Assembly (NCBI RefSeq): GCF_024713945.1
Contig: NC_134681.1
Span: forward strand, 2,356,001 to 2,420,000
DNA length: 64,000 nucleotides
Source: Dermatophagoides farinae
Lineage: Eukaryota; Arthropoda; Arachnida; Sarcoptiformes; Pyroglyphidae
Direction of reading: 5' to 3'
A program made the position numbers and the translations under genes. The notes under the pieces were generated by a model that saw only the letters and a program-made list of their open reading frames with translations, was not told the origin of the DNA and did no database searches. How positions within the stretch are numbered: position 1 is the first letter of the stretch; every line of letters begins with the position of its first letter. Shown in pieces: positions 61,198 to 64,000 of this stretch.

Positions 61198-62971
61198 ATG
61201 AAAATAAAAATTTGTGATGTAATAAAAGTGGCCATATTTTTATTAATATTTTCATTCACATTTCTTGCATTGATCGTTATTTGTCGTACATTATTAGTGC
61301 AACAATATATGGTCAATTCATATTGTACAATGAATGAAAATTATGTACCATTATATGGTATTAATCATAATGCAATTACGGCTGAACGTGGTATATTTGA
61401 ACGTTTACAGGATGCATTGAAAATTCGTACAATAACAAGACGGCCAAAACACTATGACCGTGATGAGATATTACGATTTCATCGTTTTCTCAATTCAAGT
61501 TTGTTTGTTTGTTTTTTTTTTGCTTATTGATTGATTGGTGATTTTTGTTTCCAAAAAAAAAAATAGATTTTCCATTGATACATTCATCACCATTGGTTGA
61601 ATTGACAATTGTCAATGAATTAAGTTTATTATATAAAATAAATGGATCAAATCAACAATTGAAACCATACATGTTGTTGGCACATATGGATGTTGTACCC
61701 GTACAGGAAGATATGTGGGATTTTCATCCATTCGAAGGTAAAATTCACAATGATTATATATATGGTCGTGGTGCATTAGATTTAAAAAGTGTCGTTATGG
61801 TAAATAATCATTGATTGATTCAATTATAGTTGTTGATTTTGTAAGAAAAAAAATTGTCTAATTCATTAGGGTATAATGGAATCATTGGAATTTATATTGG
61901 AGAATAAAAATCCAATTGTACGATCATTTTATATTGCAATCGGTCATGATGAAGAAGGTCGTGGATTGGATGGTGCACAACAGATAGCCAAATATATGGT
62001 TGAAAATAATATGGACAACGTGGAATATATTCTTGATGAAGGTCCTTATATATTTCGTAATGCAATACCCGGTGTTAGCCGTGATGTAGCCATGATTGGT
62101 GTTGCCGAAAAAGGTTTGGTGAATATCAAACTGAGTACTGATGGTGCCGTTGGACATTCATCATTGCCGCCTAAACAAACAAGCATTGTACGTATGGCTA
62201 AAGCTGTATCGAAATTGAATGCCGATAGTCATCCAAATCTGTTTGGTTATGGTCCAGAAAAAGATATGATTGAAGCATTGGCACCATATTGTTCATTACC
62301 ATATCGTATATTATATACAAATCTATGGCTATTCTCACCAATAGTGGCTAAATTACTTGAAAATGATAAATTAATGAATAGTTTTATACGAACCACTACT
62401 GCCGTAACCATATTCACTAGTGGTATAAAGGTATTTTGCTTCGAAAAAAAAAACTTTTCAAATTCCTTTTTTTAAAAAAATTCTCATTTTTTTCAATTTA
62501 TAGGATAATGTATTACCCGGAAAAGCTGAAGCAATCGTAAATCATCGAATTTATCCATTAAATCGTGTTGAAGATGTATTACGACGTGATATTGAAATTA
62601 TTGATGATGATCAGATTAATGTTGAAGTATTGGGCGTTGCCATACAACCACATCCAATATCATCATATGGTCATGATTCATTTGGTTATCAAACGATTCG
62701 TCAAAGCATACAGCAAGTATTTCCGGATATTGCAATAATACCTGGTATGATGTACGCTGCAACCGATACACGTTGGTATCTAAATTTCACCAATAATATA
62801 TATCGTTTTTCACCCGGTTATATAACAATGGAACAATTTTCCATTGTACATGGTCACAATGAACGTATATCAAAAGATAACTACTTAAAATTGGTCAATT
62901 TTTATCATCATATTATTATGAATTCAAACGATGCTCAAGTGGACATTGCATTTTTTAAGGATGAATTTTGA
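61198..62971 (+). CDS. PM20D1: PM20D1-type N-fatty-acyl-amino acid synthase/hydrolase (M20 family)
   Basis: Coding exons are 61198-61498, 61567-61799, 61870-62430 and 62504-62971, 1563 bases giving 520 residues, near the roughly 500 of vertebrate PM20D1. Introns of 68-73 bases are GT-AG; the first donor, GTTTGT, is weak. Residues 8-29 form a hydrophobic signal peptide or anchor. The M20 metal-binding set is intact: H140 and D142 (AHMDVVP), D172 (GRGALD), E206-E207 (GHDEEG), D234 (LDEG) and H481 (VHGHNE). The GHSSLPPK and TDTRWY blocks are also present. In mammals PM20D1 is secreted and reversibly joins fatty acids to amino acids. The mite substrate is inferred. A carboxypeptidase S-like M20 enzyme is the closest alternative. 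Confidence 0.9.
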
Positions 62972-63148
62972 ACTTCAAATGAATGGCACAAGAAAAACAC
63001 AACAAAGAAAAACCGGAAAAAAATCCAAATAATATTGATATATCTTGTCATTTTAACATTTTAACATTTTGTTTTTTTTTGTTTTTGATTGTTTGTTTGA
63101 TAAATAATACTTCAAATATTTGATTTGAATTCATTCGTTGTTGTTATT
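62972..63148. other. Convergent spacer between PM20D1 and ceramide synthase
   Basis: Only 177 bases separate the two stop codons. No AATAAA or ATTAAA hexamer was found in either direction within it. The first plus-strand AATAAA downstream of PM20D1 is at 63315-63320, inside the last intron of the opposite gene. Confidence 0.7.
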
Positions 63149-64000
63149 TTAATTTTGTTTGCATTTATTTTGATTATGGTCATCATCATCATCAGCATCA
63201 TCATCTGATTCGCGTGGATCATCTATTTTACAATTTTTGCGCCATAAACCATTAATAATTAAATTAACAATGAGCTAGATGAGTTTGAATTTAGAGAACA
63301 GAATGAATAAGAAAAATAAAGAATAAATAAAAACAAAAATATCATACCACAGCCCAGAATACATCCATACAATAGATTATTAATAGAAATGAAAATAGAC
63401 CATATCCAAATGTGAATAATTCCCGTGAAACAATTTCATTGAGAAATGTAATTGATTCCATCAATGAAATCATTGGAAATAGATAAAGACGATAATAGAA
63501 CCAAGCGATAATAAATAGAGCAAAATTCATGATACGTATTTTCGATTCCAGATATTTTATCAATGATAATTGTAGACATACAAGACATTTGCTTCCTTCA
63601 AGAATGACATCACAGATATCATGAAAATAAATGACCGTAACACCGACATTGTGTAATCTTTGATTGGAAATTGGAATAATAAAAAAAAAGAATTATTCAC
63701 AAATTATTCAGACACATACACACACAATGCTTACCGGACCCAATAAGAGAATGATAATAAGAATAATGTAACAACATGATGAATAATCATGACGATTGAA
63801 TCATATTTCCATGAATTGATAAAATAAACAGCATAAATTGAATGTAAATAGAATCCAATTTCAAGCCAATATAAATATTTAATCAATACCGGTATTGGTC
63901 GTTCAACACTATAGTCTGTAGGATAAAAATAAAAAAAAAAACAGATGAAATTTTAAGTATTCATTCACAGCTCAAACAACATACTTGTGAATATACGACT
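63149..64000 (-). CDS. Ceramide synthase (TLC/Lag1 domain), C-terminal part; continues beyond the window
   Basis: Exons on the minus strand are 63985-64000 (cut by the window edge), 63735-63915, 63348-63657 and 63149-63274. They encode the last 210 residues or so. The Lag1 region is clear: YWLEIGFY, then the MIIHHVVT pair of histidines, then VIYFHDICDVILEGSK with the HDxxD motif, then the RIMNFALFIIAWFYYRLYLF and FGYGLFSFLLIIYCMDVFWA membrane segments. The tail KIDDPRESDDD resembles the conserved acidic C-terminal motif of ceramide synthases and ends in an Asp run. The enzyme N-acylates sphingoid bases with acyl-CoA in the ER membrane. Introns are 69-77 bases. The particular paralogue cannot be told. 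Confidence 0.9.

Noticed and set aside
61924-62157. Minus-strand open frame of 77 codons
   Set aside because: It is the antisense of PM20D1 exon 3.

Overview
The window looks like nuclear DNA from a small-genome arthropod, most probably an astigmatid mite of the house-dust-mite type. This is inferred from base composition (strongly AT-rich, dense poly-A/T, CA, GA and trinucleotide microsatellites), from intron sizes (most 66-118 bases, two very long) and from proteins rich in Asn, Asp, His, Gln and Ser runs. No rRNA or tRNA gene, CRISPR array or bacterial signal was found.

Layout. Positions 1-13109 are non-coding and microsatellite-rich. A plus-strand gene for a CREB3-family bZIP transcription factor (CrebA type) runs from 13110 to 57884 in six coding exons. 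Its second intron is 30.7 kb and its fourth is 9.8 kb. After a 3.3 kb spacer, a plus-strand M20 peptidase-family gene of the PM20D1 type (N-acyl amino acid synthase/hydrolase) occupies 61198-62971 in four exons. A minus-strand ceramide synthase gene (TLC domain) enters from the right edge and ends at 63149, tail to tail with PM20D1.

Accessory content. The two long CrebA introns hold three separate inverted-repeat elements. Element A (24814-26462) has arms of about 460 bases and carries a decayed zinc-knuckle Gag/ORF1-like fragment. Element C (48124-49690) has perfect 41-base termini and carries a short LINE RNase H-like fragment plus an unrecognised 58-codon ORF. Element B (52359-54624) has long arms built from 38-base tandem units (five in one arm, seven in the other), a perfect 9-base target duplication, and a decayed Ty1/copia reverse transcriptase fragment on the minus strand. 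A and B share the layout of foldback elements: long inverted arms with sub-terminal tandem repeats. All three enclose pieces of unrelated retroelements. This recurrent capture is the most unusual feature of the window.

How the genes may relate. CrebA-type factors control secretory capacity. PM20D1 and ceramide synthase both act on amide-linked fatty acyl groups, but their adjacency may be chance. In CrebA, exon 3 needs a single-base frame change near 45479 to read through. Because exon 3 is otherwise a phase 1-1 exon, one surplus base in the sequence is the simplest explanation.
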